Shown here in pieces: positions 14,121-26,963 of a stretch of DNA of 64,000 nucleotides; within the stretch, counting starts at the first letter, position 1, and the number at the start of each line of letters is the position of its first letter. Made by a program: the position numbers and the translations under genes. Under the pieces are notes generated by a model. It worked only from the letters and a program-made list of their open reading frames with translations. It was not told where the DNA came from and made no database searches. Source of the stretch: Ficedula albicollis (Eukaryota > Chordata > Aves > Passeriformes > Muscicapidae); contig NC_021674.1 in the NCBI RefSeq assembly GCF_000247815.1, forward strand, positions 15,482,949 to 15,546,948, in the 5' to 3' direction.

Positions 14121-16015
14121 TCATTTTCCAGATGAGCAGTTAATATTTTTAATAATAAATTTTTAAAACTCTGGCTGCGTTCCTTTTTAGGCTAATTTAA
14201 TAGGGTTTGGTACATGAAGATATATTTAGAGAATGTGAAAGTAAGTTACAATTGTCATTGCATTTCTCTGAAAACCAAAATTTGCCATCTTTTTTGTAAT
14301 ACCTGGGTTGGGGTCTTTTTCACTCACAGGGTATCCAGTGCTATAAAGTGGTTAAGGAATGCAGATATTTACCTCAACAAATGTGATGCAATCATCCTCA
14401 ATTCAGAATGGCTGCATTATTTTTTCCAAATAGCCCCTCTCTATTTTGGAGTGGAATATAAAAATGTCTTTTTTGAAACCTTGGTTAATCTCTTCTCTGA
14501 ATGTAAGAAGTTAACATTTAATTGCAATTCTGTGCATGAAGCAAGAAGTGAACATAGCGTTTAGTTGTGTGATCTTGTTTCCACCTGAGAAATGGAAAAG
14601 TACAAACTCAAGTTCTGTTTCAGTGAGGCATCCTTGTCGAGTACTTCAGTTAAGCAACAGGAGAAACTGAATTTACTACACTTAGAAGCTAATTTTCAGA
14701 AACAGGCAGTGAAACATCATAGAAACCATTTAAAAACCTGAACCAAGCTTTTCAGCAACCAGTCTGGGTAATTTTAATGGTAAATTCTGTGTTCTGTTCT
14801 AATAAGAGCCTCCCTGGAACTCACAGGGTTCCAGGGAAATTCATCCATAAAGCTGAAAGTAGTTGTAATGAATTGCATTTTAATGATGTTCTGCAGGTTC
14901 CAACCAGGACCCAAAGGTTTGAAGCACAGAGAACACATGATAAACAGATAGAAAGATACGGATCCTCCCTAGAAGAAAATTGTTTCCATGCAGAACTTTG
15001 GTCATTTTGCACGTGGTGGGAGCATTCCCAAAAAGCAGCAGGAAGCATCCCCCCCCCCCCTATACATATATATATATATATATATGTCATTTTCCAGATG
15101 AGCAGTTAATATTTTTAATAATAAATTTTTAAAACTCTGGCTGCGTTCCTTTTTAGGCTAATTTAATAGGGTTTGGTACATGAAGATATATTTAGAGAAT
15201 GTGAAAGTAAGTTACAATTGTCATTGCATTTCTCTGAAAACCAAAATTTGCCATCTTTTTTGTAATACCTGGGTTGGGGTCTTTTTCACTCACAGGGTAT
15301 CCAGTGCTATAAAGTGGTTAAGGAATGCAGATATTTACCTCAACAAATGTGATGCAATCATCCTCAATTCAGAATGGCTGCATTATTTTTTCCAAATAGC
15401 CCCTCTCTATTTTGGAGTGGAATATAAAAATGTCTTTTTTGAAACCTTGGTTAATCTCTTCTCTGAATGTAAGAAGTTAACATTTAATTGCAATTCTGTG
15501 CATGAAGCAAGAAGTGAACATAGCGTTTAGTTGTGTGATCTTGTTTCCACCTGAGAAATGGAAAAGTACAAACTCAAGTTCTGTTTCAGTGAGGCATCCT
15601 TGTCGAGTACTTCAGTTAAGCAACAGGAGAAACTGAATTTACTACACTTAGAAGCTAATTTTCAGAAACAGGCAGTGAAACATCATAGAAACCATTTAAA
15701 AACCTGAACCAAGCTTTTCAGCAACCAGTCTGGGTAATTTTAATGGTAAATTCTGTGTTCTGTTCTAATAAGAGCCTCCCTGGAACTCACAGGGTTCCAG
15801 GGAAATTCATCCATAAAGCTGAAAGTAGTTGTAATGAATTGCATTTTAATGATGTTCTGCAGGTTCCAACCAGGACCCAAAGGTTTGAAGCACAGAGAAC
15901 ACATGATAAACAGATAGAAAGATACGGATCCTCCCTAGAAGAAAATTGTTTCCATGCAGAACTTTGGTCATTTTGCACGTGGTGGGAGCATTCCCAAAAA
16001 GCAGCAGGAAGCATC
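14093..16015. repeat. Tandem duplication, about 966-bp unit, two near-identical copies
   Basis: The segment 14,120-15,049 recurs at 15,086-16,015 at a constant offset of 966 bp. By reading, the copies appear identical; for example the chance 116-codon frames at 14,214 and 15,180 translate identically. Each copy starts at a (TA)n tract. Copy 1 ends in a run of 12 C (15,049-15,060), where copy 2 continues into unique sequence (CATCTTTAAACTTT). The C run at the join and the lack of divergence suggest either a very recent duplication or an assembly duplication at a closed gap. Confidence 0.95.
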
Positions 16016-19000
16016 TTTAAACTTTAACACTTTGGAGATGACTTTTTGGTGGGTGGGAGAGCAGGAACTGAAGTCATCCATGTGCAGGGGTGCCAGTAAT
16101 GTGCCTGCCATGCAGTTTTTGGCAGATTACCTATACAGGGGTGAGTCACGTCATTTACAATAAAGAATCCTAGGTGTAAGTGAGGATGGAAATTCTAGAT
16201 GCATTTCATAAAGGCAGAAAATAAAATAAAACAGGTTTAAGCATGCATGGTTCTTGTGTATGGAAAAAATATTCCTGTCTCCTAAAGCGTTGTAAATTCC
16301 AAGTGTTAGGCACACCGACTACAACCTGTTTTTGAGAAAATGTATTAACCATCATTTTATAACTACTTTTTTTCCTAGCTGTAACAAAAGTCATGGTGGA
16401 GAATGCCTGTGTCTAGTTCGGGCTTGTCTTTTCCATGCCATTTTGATGGCAAATCTCCATTTCTTTGTCTGAACCAGTTTCTTTGCAGACATTTACTCAG
16501 AATTTTATTACTGTAGAGGTGCATTCAGGCCTCACACGGTTTCTTATAAACAACTATATGTGGGAATTGGTTGCTGTTTCTGTCTCTGCAGTTAATTTTT
16601 TGGTCAAGCATTTTGCCGTTTGGAAAGCAGTATGAACTCAAGGAAGCAAGACTAAAGGACTAGGCAAAGCAGGGGTTGTTTTTTTTTAAAAAAAAAAACC
16701 AAGCGGTTACTCATTTTCAACAGTGCTTTCTGTAGCAGAAGTAATTATGTTGCATCAAGCGTTAGCACTGTTTGATCTGTCAGTTTACAAGTGTATGTAT
16801 TAAGCCTTCAGTAGGAATTCTTGTGTTGAAACTGAAAAGCACTGAAAGGCAGAAATGCACTGTTTACTAAAACAATATCAGCTCAATATGTTGTAGAGGG
16901 AGCTTTAAGCATCTTGCAGCGTAATAAGGAATATATGTGTCTCTCCAGTTCCCCATCAGTTAAGATCAAGAGCTGGGTGACTGATGGGAGGTAGGAAGCA
17001 TCTTGTAAACATTGCTGTATTGAAACACAGACCCTCAGTTTGGAAAAGAAAGGAAACAACTCCCAAACCTAAAATTATAAATTGAATTCAGTTCTGGCTT
17101 TTTTTCTGCTGGTGGAGAAGGAAAAAAAAAAAATCCTAAGAAACTATTTCACTTGTTTTTCTGTTTGTGCTTTTATTTTGCTTTTAAAATGGAATCTAAA
17201 GTTCCAATATCCAGGAGTTCCTGGCTATGCATCTAGAGGCAGTTTGCATAGCCCAGTCTTCATTCAGTTCTTCTCTTGAGTCACTGCTGTTTTGAGTATC
17301 TCCTATTGACAACAGGAACCTTTTCATTAGTGTGAAGGTGTCAAAGCTGAGCACCGACTGATGGCACAGGATGATATTTAATACGGATTTCTTCCTCCCT
17401 GAAAACTTCTAACTTCAGGAATATACAGCAACTTTTGCTGTTCTAGATAAATAAATGCATAAGGGTACTGGGGGAGGGATTAAAAAGTGCTAATTCCCAC
17501 CGTTTCTTGACAACTTGAGTCCATATTTGCTGTTTTCTTCTCACCTAGTTTGGGGATGTTTGTGATAAAGCATGAGGCAGGTGCCTGTTCTGTATGCAAT
17601 CCAGTCTCTCTTTTGTTTTGTCAGCAGTTAAGAGACTGGGTTCTGAGCAGCAGTGACGTGCATGTTTGTCTGTAGGGATGGAGTGAGTGCCTACACCTCT
17701 GGAGGGAGGAGAGAGGGTGTGCCCCTCATTCCTGCTGGAGTTTGTACCTCGGAGGTCCTCTTGGGCACTTCACCATTTCAGAAAAGGAACAGCTGTGGTT
17801 CCATGCCTTTGTTTTTCCATCTGTTGCTAGCCAGGAATTTGTGAACATCCTTCTCGGATGTGGATCTTGCTGAGGTTATTCATGCCTTTGTCACCTCCCA
17901 GGCTGAAATACTGCAATCCATACTTGGAACAAATGTTCCTAAGTCTCCCAAGCATTTAGCTGGTGTGTACAAAGAGGTGGCATACTTCCCAAGAAGGCTT
18001 AATCAGCATGGGCTTGATTTTTTCAAATAGCTTTGAGCCCTTTAGCTCTGTGATGAATTTGCTGAAAGCTGCAGGTGTGTTGTATCTCTGAAAATCAGGT
18101 CTTGGGAACACACTGAGCTCACGTCTGTTACTCTCCTCTGGCTACCTAACTTGTTCCAGATGCCGTTCTAGGCAATAGCAACTAATAGAGGAAAATGCTA
18201 CTCTAGGCAATGGGAGAATAATGGAGAAAAAAATGTCCCAGCCCTTGGCCCAGAATTCATATGAATTGCAGGAGGACACTGTGTTCTGTGTAATCTTGCT
18301 TTTGCATCTTACCAACACAACAGTGTCAGCTGCAGGTTGGGTCTTCTGCCGTAAGAAGACAAGCCTGGACCCACATCCTAGATGAGTGGGGAAAACAGCA
18401 CTTACTGTCTTTGGTGGATGAAGGAAGGGGTTTCTAATAGGAAAACGTACTGTTCCTATAGCATCCAGCCTGATGAACTTCCCTGGCTGCACAGGCTAGC
18501 CGTAGGAATACTGTGTCCCACTTCAGTCAGGGGTTCAGATTCCTCAGCAGCCCTGGTACAGCTCTTTGGCAGGTCTGGCTTCTGCTGACTCCACATGTTG
18601 AAAGGACTCAGTGCAGGATCTCGTGAAGCAAAGAGAACAGCCAGTGTGGGGCAGGAGACAGCAAGATAGTTTCTTTCAGAGATGGGATATTACTGGATTG
18701 GTTATCACTTCCATCCCAAGAATAAAAGTGGCTTAAAACCTCCTTATGGAGGGAAAGGTGTTTGCTGTCAGACTTAATAGACTACCCTTCTGGTTTGGTA
18801 GCATACTAAACATACATGTTCTTCTCTAGCCCTCTGTCCAGGACAGTTGTCTCAACAATTAAAGGAGCGCAAGCAGAGGATCAGAAGGTCCATATTCAAG
18901 GTGTTCCCAGGGGGCAGAGAGCAGTCCTGAGCTCAGATGTGTTTATTTACCTGTGAGAACATGGGTCATTGTGCTGATGATGCACCAGCATCCTCCATAT

Positions 19001-19112
19001 GTGTCTGCCAGCTGTACCTCCTGCTCCTAGCAGTCCCTTTCCTATTGCAGGGCATGGAACACATTCCATGAAGTCCTTCCAAGCAATCTCTCTGTGCCTC
19101 ATACCTAGGGAG
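16016..19112. other. Non-coding sequence, nothing recognised
   Basis: No exon-like or repeat-family sequence was identified. Open frames up to 116 codons (18,142-18,492 minus) have no recognisable product. Confidence 0.5.
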
Positions 19113-19420
19113 ATCACAGAATCACAGAATGGTTTGGCTTGGAAGAGACCTTAAAGGTCATCTTGTTGCAACCCCCTGTCAGGGACAGGCACATCTCCCA
19201 CTAATTCAGGTTGCTCAGAGCCCCATCCATCTTGGCCTTGAACACTTCCAGGGATGGAGCATCCTCAGCTTCTCTGGGCAGCCTTTCCCAGTGCCTCACC
19301 ACCTTCACAGTAAAGAATTTCCTAGTACCTAACTTAAGCCTACCATCTTTCAATTTAAAACATTCTTCCTTGTGTCACTATGAGACCTTATAAAAAGGCC
19401 CTAACCAGCTTTCTTGGAGA
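19113..19420 (-). mobile_element. CR1 LINE fragment, 3' end, minus strand
   Basis: It starts with two copies of the terminal 8-bp unit in reverse complement (ATCACAGAATCACAGAAT), followed by GGTTTGGCTTGGAAGAGACC and TTAAAGGTCATC. It continues through the CTTGAACACTTCCAGGGATG and TTCTCTGGGCAGCC blocks typical of the reverse-complemented avian CR1 3' region. About 300 bp remain, so it is 5' truncated. The right edge is approximate. Confidence 0.93.
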
Positions 19421-22400
19421 TCTCAGGATCTCAAACAGGAAGAAATTTTTGGAAATTTCCACCTTCACAGGTGGGAAGATTGTTTGGCCGTGCTGTTTAG
19501 GGGTTAGGGATAGCTCAGGCATGGTATGACTCTTACCTTACCAGTGGAGCCGTTTTCTAAACCTAGTTACAGAGTCCTTAAATGTAACCCATGTGCAACA
19601 GTCCTTGTTCTCATTGGGAAGAGGGGGAAAAAACAAAGGAAAAAAATAGGAATGTAAATGTACATATTGTATTCAGAGATGCGCCTTGCCTGGAAAGCAA
19701 GATGACTCTATAAAAAGCTTAGAGCCAGTCTGCTTAAAGTAGTAAATATTAGTGGTCCCATCTTACAGAGAAACAAGGGGATTTTCTGTGAAGTTTTTAG
19801 ATTTTAAAAAGAGCCGCCAGCTGTTGATGAGCTACCTTTATTCTTGCTATGAACGTAAAACTATGCACATTGTAATGGACAAAATAGAGAATATCTAAAA
19901 TAAATTCCCTCATAACTCTTCTTTAACTCTAGATTACAGAGAAGAGCTGAATTTGAAGGCCAGTCAATTTATTTTCTGTGTTTCTCTAGCCCTTCTCCAG
20001 TCTCTGCTGATCAATTATAACAGCAGTAGCAGATTGCATGTCAGGATATCTTTGGAAGTGAGAAATTAGAGCTGTTGAAGACTACTTCACAGATATTTCA
20101 GTCCAGGAATTAAGTGTAGCCTTAGGAACTGGCTTTGGGTTAGTTTTTTTAATATTTTTTTATATGGTGTCAAGGGGTTAAAAGTGAAAGAGTACTAAAC
20201 TATTCACAGGATTTCACAGAAATTATGAGAGTTTGTCCCCAGCACAATAATTGTCTTGTTCTCTAGGTAGAAATACATGACTTAAAGCAAAACCAGTGTC
20301 AATTCATTCCTCTAATAAAAAAATAATGAAGAGTATTTATACACATCTATTCACTATGGATAGTGAAGACAGAAAATGAAACACAGCGCTCTCAGTGGCA
20401 TTTAGGAACATGGAATTTATGATGTGCTGCAGTTCCTCGTTTATTGTGTTTATTGTTTCACAATATATGGTGGGCTCACATTTCCATCAGTGTGCCTTAA
20501 TGCCTGACATGCCTCTGGTGCCAAACATCTCACTGTGGGTTATCCACAGGCTATGGTGGATTTACAATTTCCTATTTCACCTTCGTGAGCAGAATGTTTT
20601 GTGTGTCTGCATAGATAAACGAGCACATCTTGCAGTAAAAATTTTATGTGGGAATTCCTGGAGCAGCCAGCACAAAAGCTATGCCATTCTATACAATTAA
20701 TGATAAGAGTTGGGCTTTGCATTTGTGTTGAATTGTGAAAGGAAGACTGAAATCCCTTTTCTTAACATAAAATATTTAAAATCAAGCATTTATTATGCTT
20801 AGATTTGATAAGGCTACTTACCAGCCTAGACATGTTTGCACACAGCAGTATCTTCTCATTTAAATTCAATCACAGTCACAAAACAAGGCTGGCTTAGACG
20901 AGCTGAAGATATAAACTTCATTTTCATCTCATTAGGCCACCTGGAAGCAACAATCAGTGAGTAGTCCTGACGTCAATGGTCTCTCTACTTCATTAAAATG
21001 TTAATTTCATGGCTTTAATTCCCTTTGTAAAACGTGCTGCTGCAGGACACTATATGCAGATTTATTCTGAAGCAGACAAATCTGCATGCCATATTCCTTT
21101 TTAGTGCCTTAGGTTCTTTTGGATTTTTATTTTTAGCCATCCCTATTTTTATAAACTGCTGTGAAAAGATGATCACCATAACAACCAAAGAGTAAATATT
21201 TTCTTTAAAAAGCCCTTTGAGAATGTATACTTAAGAGTCAGGAATTCAGGGAATCATGCATTTACTGGTATCCTGCTCTGCTGTTCCCTTTTTCAGTATT
21301 TAAAAATGAGACAGGTGATGTTACTGGCTACCATTTTCAGACCGTGGATCATGAAGGGAAAGCGATGTGTGGTAAATCAGAAGCAGCTACGTAGATCAGT
21401 TATAGCATCAACATTTTTAATTGAGGTCCTGCTTATGACAGAACAAAATGATGATCTTCTCAGTTTTGAAATTCTTCATTGATAATATGTACATCCTCAG
21501 CATTTAGTCATCTTCATCTTGCTTTAGGGGATACATTTCTGGTTGTGTACTTCAGATTTGTACGTCATAGTTTGAGTTCAACTGTTGGCAGTAGAAGTGT
21601 GTATTCGGTGCAGGAAAACAAGAGAAGGTAATTGTTCATCTGGTCTTTTCCCTTTTTATTGCATGCAGTTGTTTTTTAAGAATACAAGCACTCTTGGGTA
21701 TTTTTCCAAGTGCTGTGTAAATGATTATTGTGTGTTAGTGTGCCTGTGGCACCTATAGATGGATGAGCCGTTTGCTGCTGTTGCAGATGGTAGATCCAAA
21801 CCTCAGGGCTTCTCAGGACGCATCGCTGGTAGAGCTGCCTGGCTCAGGAGTGCCCTGCTCAGCCAGAGGCTCTGATGGCACTTTTGGGTCTGGGCTGGTG
21901 ACAGCACTCAGCAGCACAGTCCTGCTGCTGTCCCCTGGCAGGTCTGTCACTTCAGGCACTGTACAAATCCCACCCAGGCCCTTCTGTGCAGGACCTTGGA
22001 CAATGTATAGGGTCTGCCTGCTGTTAACCTGGCTGCAGAGGACAAAGACCACCAGGTCACAATACAGCAAATTAAGAAGGGCTTCCTTGCTAAGCACTGG
22101 ACACATCTGAAGTTTTCCCTCTGAGAGTCTTGGTGGGATTTCCCTGCAGCTCGCTCCTGATAACTAGGAACAGGTAGTTAATTTGGCCTCCTGCCTGCCC
22201 TGAGACTGCCAGGAGAGCAGTGGAGATGTAGCTTTATCAGTCTACTACTGTGTACATTTCTGCTACTTCTCTGAAGATGTGTAGCACAGGGAGCAATATA
22301 GAAATGTGCTCTGCAATTGTAACTGAGAAGTAGTCAAAATAGCTTAAAAGGTGTGAATAAACTTAGGGTTCCAGACTTCTATAAGTTTCCTGTTTCAGAT

Positions 22401-25400
22401 TAAGTAAGTTAATTTACCAGTGAGTCTAAAAACATGTTGGTACTTAATTTTTCACTCTTAGTGTTGAGGGAGAAGTTTTTTGAAAGTCAGTGGAGACAGA
22501 TGGACAGTAGCCAGTTCATTTCCATCTTGAGTCTCTTGCCTCTTGCCTACAATGTTATTTCATCACAGGCAGTGCCATAACTCAATGTACTGGTCAATTT
22601 TAAATGCCAATATGTGCCAGGGTTTTACTCTATGGATAGAATTATTCATTCATGTCTGAGGTTGGTGAGTGGAGTGATACTATGACAACTTCTCAGATCA
22701 CAGACTGATCTAGAAAAATATTCCATTTGTAACCTGAGACATTAGCTGTTACTGCAGCAGCATACTCGCTCTTCTAACACTGTGTTTTGATTTGTCCTGC
22801 AAAAATCTTATAAGCTAATCAAGGAATTTATCACTTTGGTTTAAGTGGCAGGCCACTTAAACATGACTTACTGCAGGTGCTTGGACAGTTGTCATCAGAT
22901 GGTCAAATGAATTTTGTTTTGTAGCCTGGATATTTGAAAGGCCGTTTCTGTGATAGAGCAACACAGTTAATGTTGCTGTCATCACTTCATGAGCTCAAGA
23001 CTGTGGATTAACATGGCATTGGGTGAATAAAAAGAAGAGATTTTACTGTTTGGTTTGCATTTCTTTTGTCTCAGTCACTAAGTGTGTGTAGTTCCAGAGA
23101 TATTCATGCTATGATTGCTTATTGTTAGGTGTGTTTATTTGTTTTAGTGCTCTTGGAAGCAGGGCAGATGGAGGAGTTGGTGGGAGGTAGTTTGTGTCAC
23201 CATTGCTTAGGCAGCAAATATACTGAGTGGTGGACCCTGGGTTTCAGCATTCCGTGCATTCCATGTTTCAAAAGGTGTTCTCCTTGACTTGGGTTTGCCC
23301 AAAAAGAGAAAGATTTTGACCAGAATTAGCTCTTAGAGCTAAACTATCTTTGCTCAGCCCAGCTACACTGGATTTTTCATCGCCCACCCCATTGTTTATT
23401 TTTGGAAGACTAACTGGTAATTTATCATTCAGCAGCTCTTGAAAAGCCTGACTCTTCCTCAGAAGAGAGATTATGCTCTTCAGATAAACTTCAACTCTCA
23501 CCACCTTTTTTGACCTGCTGTGTGACCCAATGGCAACTTCTTTGTTCCTGTTTGTAAGGACAGCCTTTTCCCTTCCCACTGGGATGGAACATGGGAGACA
23601 TCCGTTTGCACCTGGCTGGGTCTCTTCCTTGGCTCTCATTCCTCCAGAGCAGAGGTGTTGGTGGGTTTAGTGGTGTTCAGGAGGTCTCTTTTCCATTCCC
23701 TCCTGCTTGAAGGCCTCCACAGCTGTTTGTGTCCATAGGCCAAATATGAGTGGGAATAGCAGTCTTTCCCTGAAGGCTGTGCAGATGGTGTAAAGCTTGT
23801 CCATGGGCACTGAGGCAGAATTTAGCAAGGCTAAATGTTGTTTGCAGTGAACAGGGTTATATTCAGGAGCACTTGAGGGAAAATAGCAACATTCTGCTGA
23901 GGAACATGGAGTTTTCTTGGATGTCCTCCCAGTGTGTTTCCCATCTGTTTGCTGTTCCTGTACACCTTGGGGTCTCCCAGTGGAGGAAGCTGTGGAATGA
24001 GGATCTTTGTGATGCCTTTTGTGCTTTCAGTGGTAAGCCTTAGGGGAGCAACATGCAGATTGATTGATTGTTCAGGTAGTTTTGAGGGAAAGCGTTTCTG
24101 AACTCAAATGTCAGGGATAGCAAAATGTATTTGTGGAAAACATTGCTCAGAAGGATTTTCTGTTGTGACACATAGTTTCTCCCCTTAATTAAGCATTGTC
24201 CTCTCCATGCACTATGTGCAATTTAGGGGGCTACATTTTTCCTTGAGTTAAAATATTTAAGGAAAACAATTGTGTACTGACAACAATGGGCTTTTTAAAT
24301 TGCAGGCCATTTGTTTCTATAATTCCTATGAAATAAATTCAACTGCCTAAGTTGATTCTATTCATTGTGGTTTAGTTATGTACATACTCATATTTGTGTT
24401 AAAAGGCAATGTTTAAAACATTAGTGATGAGGCTTTCAGAGCTTTCTAGCATGCAGTGCCAATGGAGTTAAATGTTCCACTGGAGTTCAGAAATGGAAGT
24501 TTATAGCAGATGTTTTCAGGAAGCCAATTTTAGACTTCTGTTCAAAGATGCCTCTACAAGAAGGATTTACAACATTTCTCATCTGTGACTTCAGCTGCCA
24601 GCATGGGTTTGCCTTCTGATCAGTATAAAAACCAGCTGACCACTGCTGTACACACCTTTAATTTGAAGGTACAAGGCATAGAGGACGACCCTAAACCTGG
24701 TTGTTTTTGCCTTGAGCAGAGAAGCACATTGGTTCAGTGTGGGCTCAGTTGGACCGTTGCATAGGGATAAATGGTCTCTCTCAACCTTGTTCTTGCAATA
24801 CTGTGACCAGATCTGAAGATGAACCACTGGCCTGTATCTGACTCTTTCACTGTCCTCGCAAAAGGAATTCAGTTTTTACTTCTCTGACTGGCAGACTGAC
24901 AGCATCACATATATGGAAGTACAAGATGGGTGCCCAAAATTCAGCTTCTGTCTGGGCACAGGAATGACCATCCAGGCACTCCCAGCAGTGTTTCATTTTC
25001 ATTTAAGGGATTGACTTTACTGTAATTTTTCTAAGCATCTCTATGAATAGCAGTAGTTGGGAAAAAACATTAGCAAATTGCTTTATCACTGGAGACAGAT
25101 CTTTTTGTTGCTGTGCATTTTAAATTGCTGCAATCCCTCATGCATCTGTAAGGCCATGGTACTGTGTTTTCACACATCCCATGGTATGTAGCATCCCTTT
25201 CTCTTTTCTATGGCATTGTCATGACAGCTTTTGTTGGTACAGCCATTCTCATATCACCAGTTAAATATAACTGAGCTGGAGCTGAGGGAATTATTCAGTG
25301 CTTCCAGCAGTCACTGTGGGAGAAAGCTCATCTGCTCCTGGACCTCTCTATATCTGTATTCTGCAGGGCACTGCTGGGTAGAGGAGCACTTCCTTCAGTT

Positions 25401-26629
25401 TTCCTACCATTTTACCAGAGAAGGGAAGAAACACTGCTCTGACAATAGAAATATAGAATAGAAACATTCTCTGACAATAGAAATGTGCTGCTGGATAAAC
25501 AGTGTACATGTCCTTCACCTTGGCTTGAGTGAAGGGAGGGGTAGCAGCCAGCCCAGTATTCTGTGAGGACCACCATGCCAGTGCCACCAGGATGCCATCA
25601 GGAGGATGTTTGGCTTTGCCATTCAGTTATATGCCATGGATACCTGTAGGGCCATCCCTTCTTAAAGAAGTGCATCCTGATCAGGAGCAATCAGTCCTGT
25701 AGTCAGTTCTACAGGTAGGAAGGGCTGGAGAGGTCTGCACTGGTTTTCTCTTCTCCTTCCATAGTAGCTGGGAGGATGCTTGTGTTATGTGAGGTTTCTC
25801 TGGATGAGAAGGATCCAAAGGCCATCAGACCCTTGAACATTATGGATCATTTCCATCAGAGGAGCTCCACCAAGCAGCTGCTATAGGGTTTGGGTCTGAT
25901 CCTGTGTCATTAGGGAGAAAAGAAACTATATCATCATTATCCTTTTTAAAAAGTTTGATCACAGCCTGCGGAGGGATGGCAGTGTTTTATCTGACAAATA
26001 TGTCACTGTCTTTCAGCAGTTAATTATAATCATCTTGGAAGTTCCAGTGTGTCTGTTTTTCCCTCTTCTTTTTTACTGTCGTGTTTTGTTTAACTTTCCC
26101 TAATGAGCCCAGTGAAAAGCAATTGTCCTAAATAAATCATGTGCGCTACAAAGCAGTATATCACAATTAGGTTTCCATTATACTTTAATTAGGCATTCCA
26201 TTATTAAATTGATGTCTTTGGCTTCTTCCAGGTCTCAGACTAATCCTGAAACAAATTCCTCTTTCTGGATAAATATTAGTCAGTCATAATTAAAGAGTAT
26301 TCATTGGTGTTGCGGCTTTTCATTAAATCCCTTTCTGATTAAGATAGCTCCCCCAAGTACTGGGCTGATTAAATTGAATAAGATTTGTTCACTTTTGTGT
26401 ATCATGGTCTTTTGGAAACTGTTTTAGCACCAGGGATTGGGAACTATAAGTTCATATCTTGGTGCAGGCAAAATGCCTGTTTTGTGCAGTGCTGTACAGT
26501 CTTGTTTCAGGGGGCTCTATGGTTTGTGTGGCCAGCCAGCAGTGGGGAAAAAACGTGGGAATTGAATTAGCAGCGTTAGAGTTGAATTTCAAAGGGCTAA
26601 GTTACATCTAGAGGTTTGCAATAAAGAAG
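19421..26629. other. Non-coding sequence, possible conserved elements
   Basis: No exon was recognised in 7.2 kb. Open frames at 21,763-22,110, 21,813-22,106 (minus) and 23,268-23,639 (minus) show no known family. Two stretches (about 20,930-21,090 and 25,950-26,350) are rich in TAAT-type homeodomain cores and have the look of vertebrate conserved non-coding DNA. That is an impression which only an alignment can test. Confidence 0.45.
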
Positions 26630-26963
26630 AGAAGATTAAAGTATGTTAGAGGTTCTGTTTTCTTGACTCTTTCGTGACTAGGGCTTTGCTGCTAAGTTCA
26701 GACTTGAGTGCTTTTCTACCCCAAACCTGACATGTATAGATGAGCTCATTTCTATGTAAATATGCCTCAGGTGAAAATTCAGATAATAAAACAGATGCTT
26801 TAGAAGATTAAAGTATGTTAGAGGTTCTGTTTTGTTGACTCTTTCGTGACTGCTGCTAAGTTCAGACTTGAGTGCTTTTCTACCCCAAACCTGACATGTA
26901 TAGATGAGCTCATTTCTATGTAAATATGCCTCAGCTGAAAATTCAGATAATAAAACAGATGCT
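26630..26963. repeat. Tandem duplication, about 172-bp unit, two copies
   Basis: Copy 1 (26,630-26,801) starts AGAAGATTAAAGTATGTTAG and copy 2 (26,802-26,963) starts with the same words. Copy 2 lacks about 8 bp (AGGGCTTT, after TTCGTGACT) and differs at a few bases (TTTTCTTGACT/TTTTGTTGACT, CAGGTGAAA/CAGCTGAAA). No coding content. Confidence 0.93.

Noticed and set aside
14214..15530. Two identical 116-codon frames
   Set aside because: They are the same chance frame copied by the 966-bp tandem duplication, not a gene pair.
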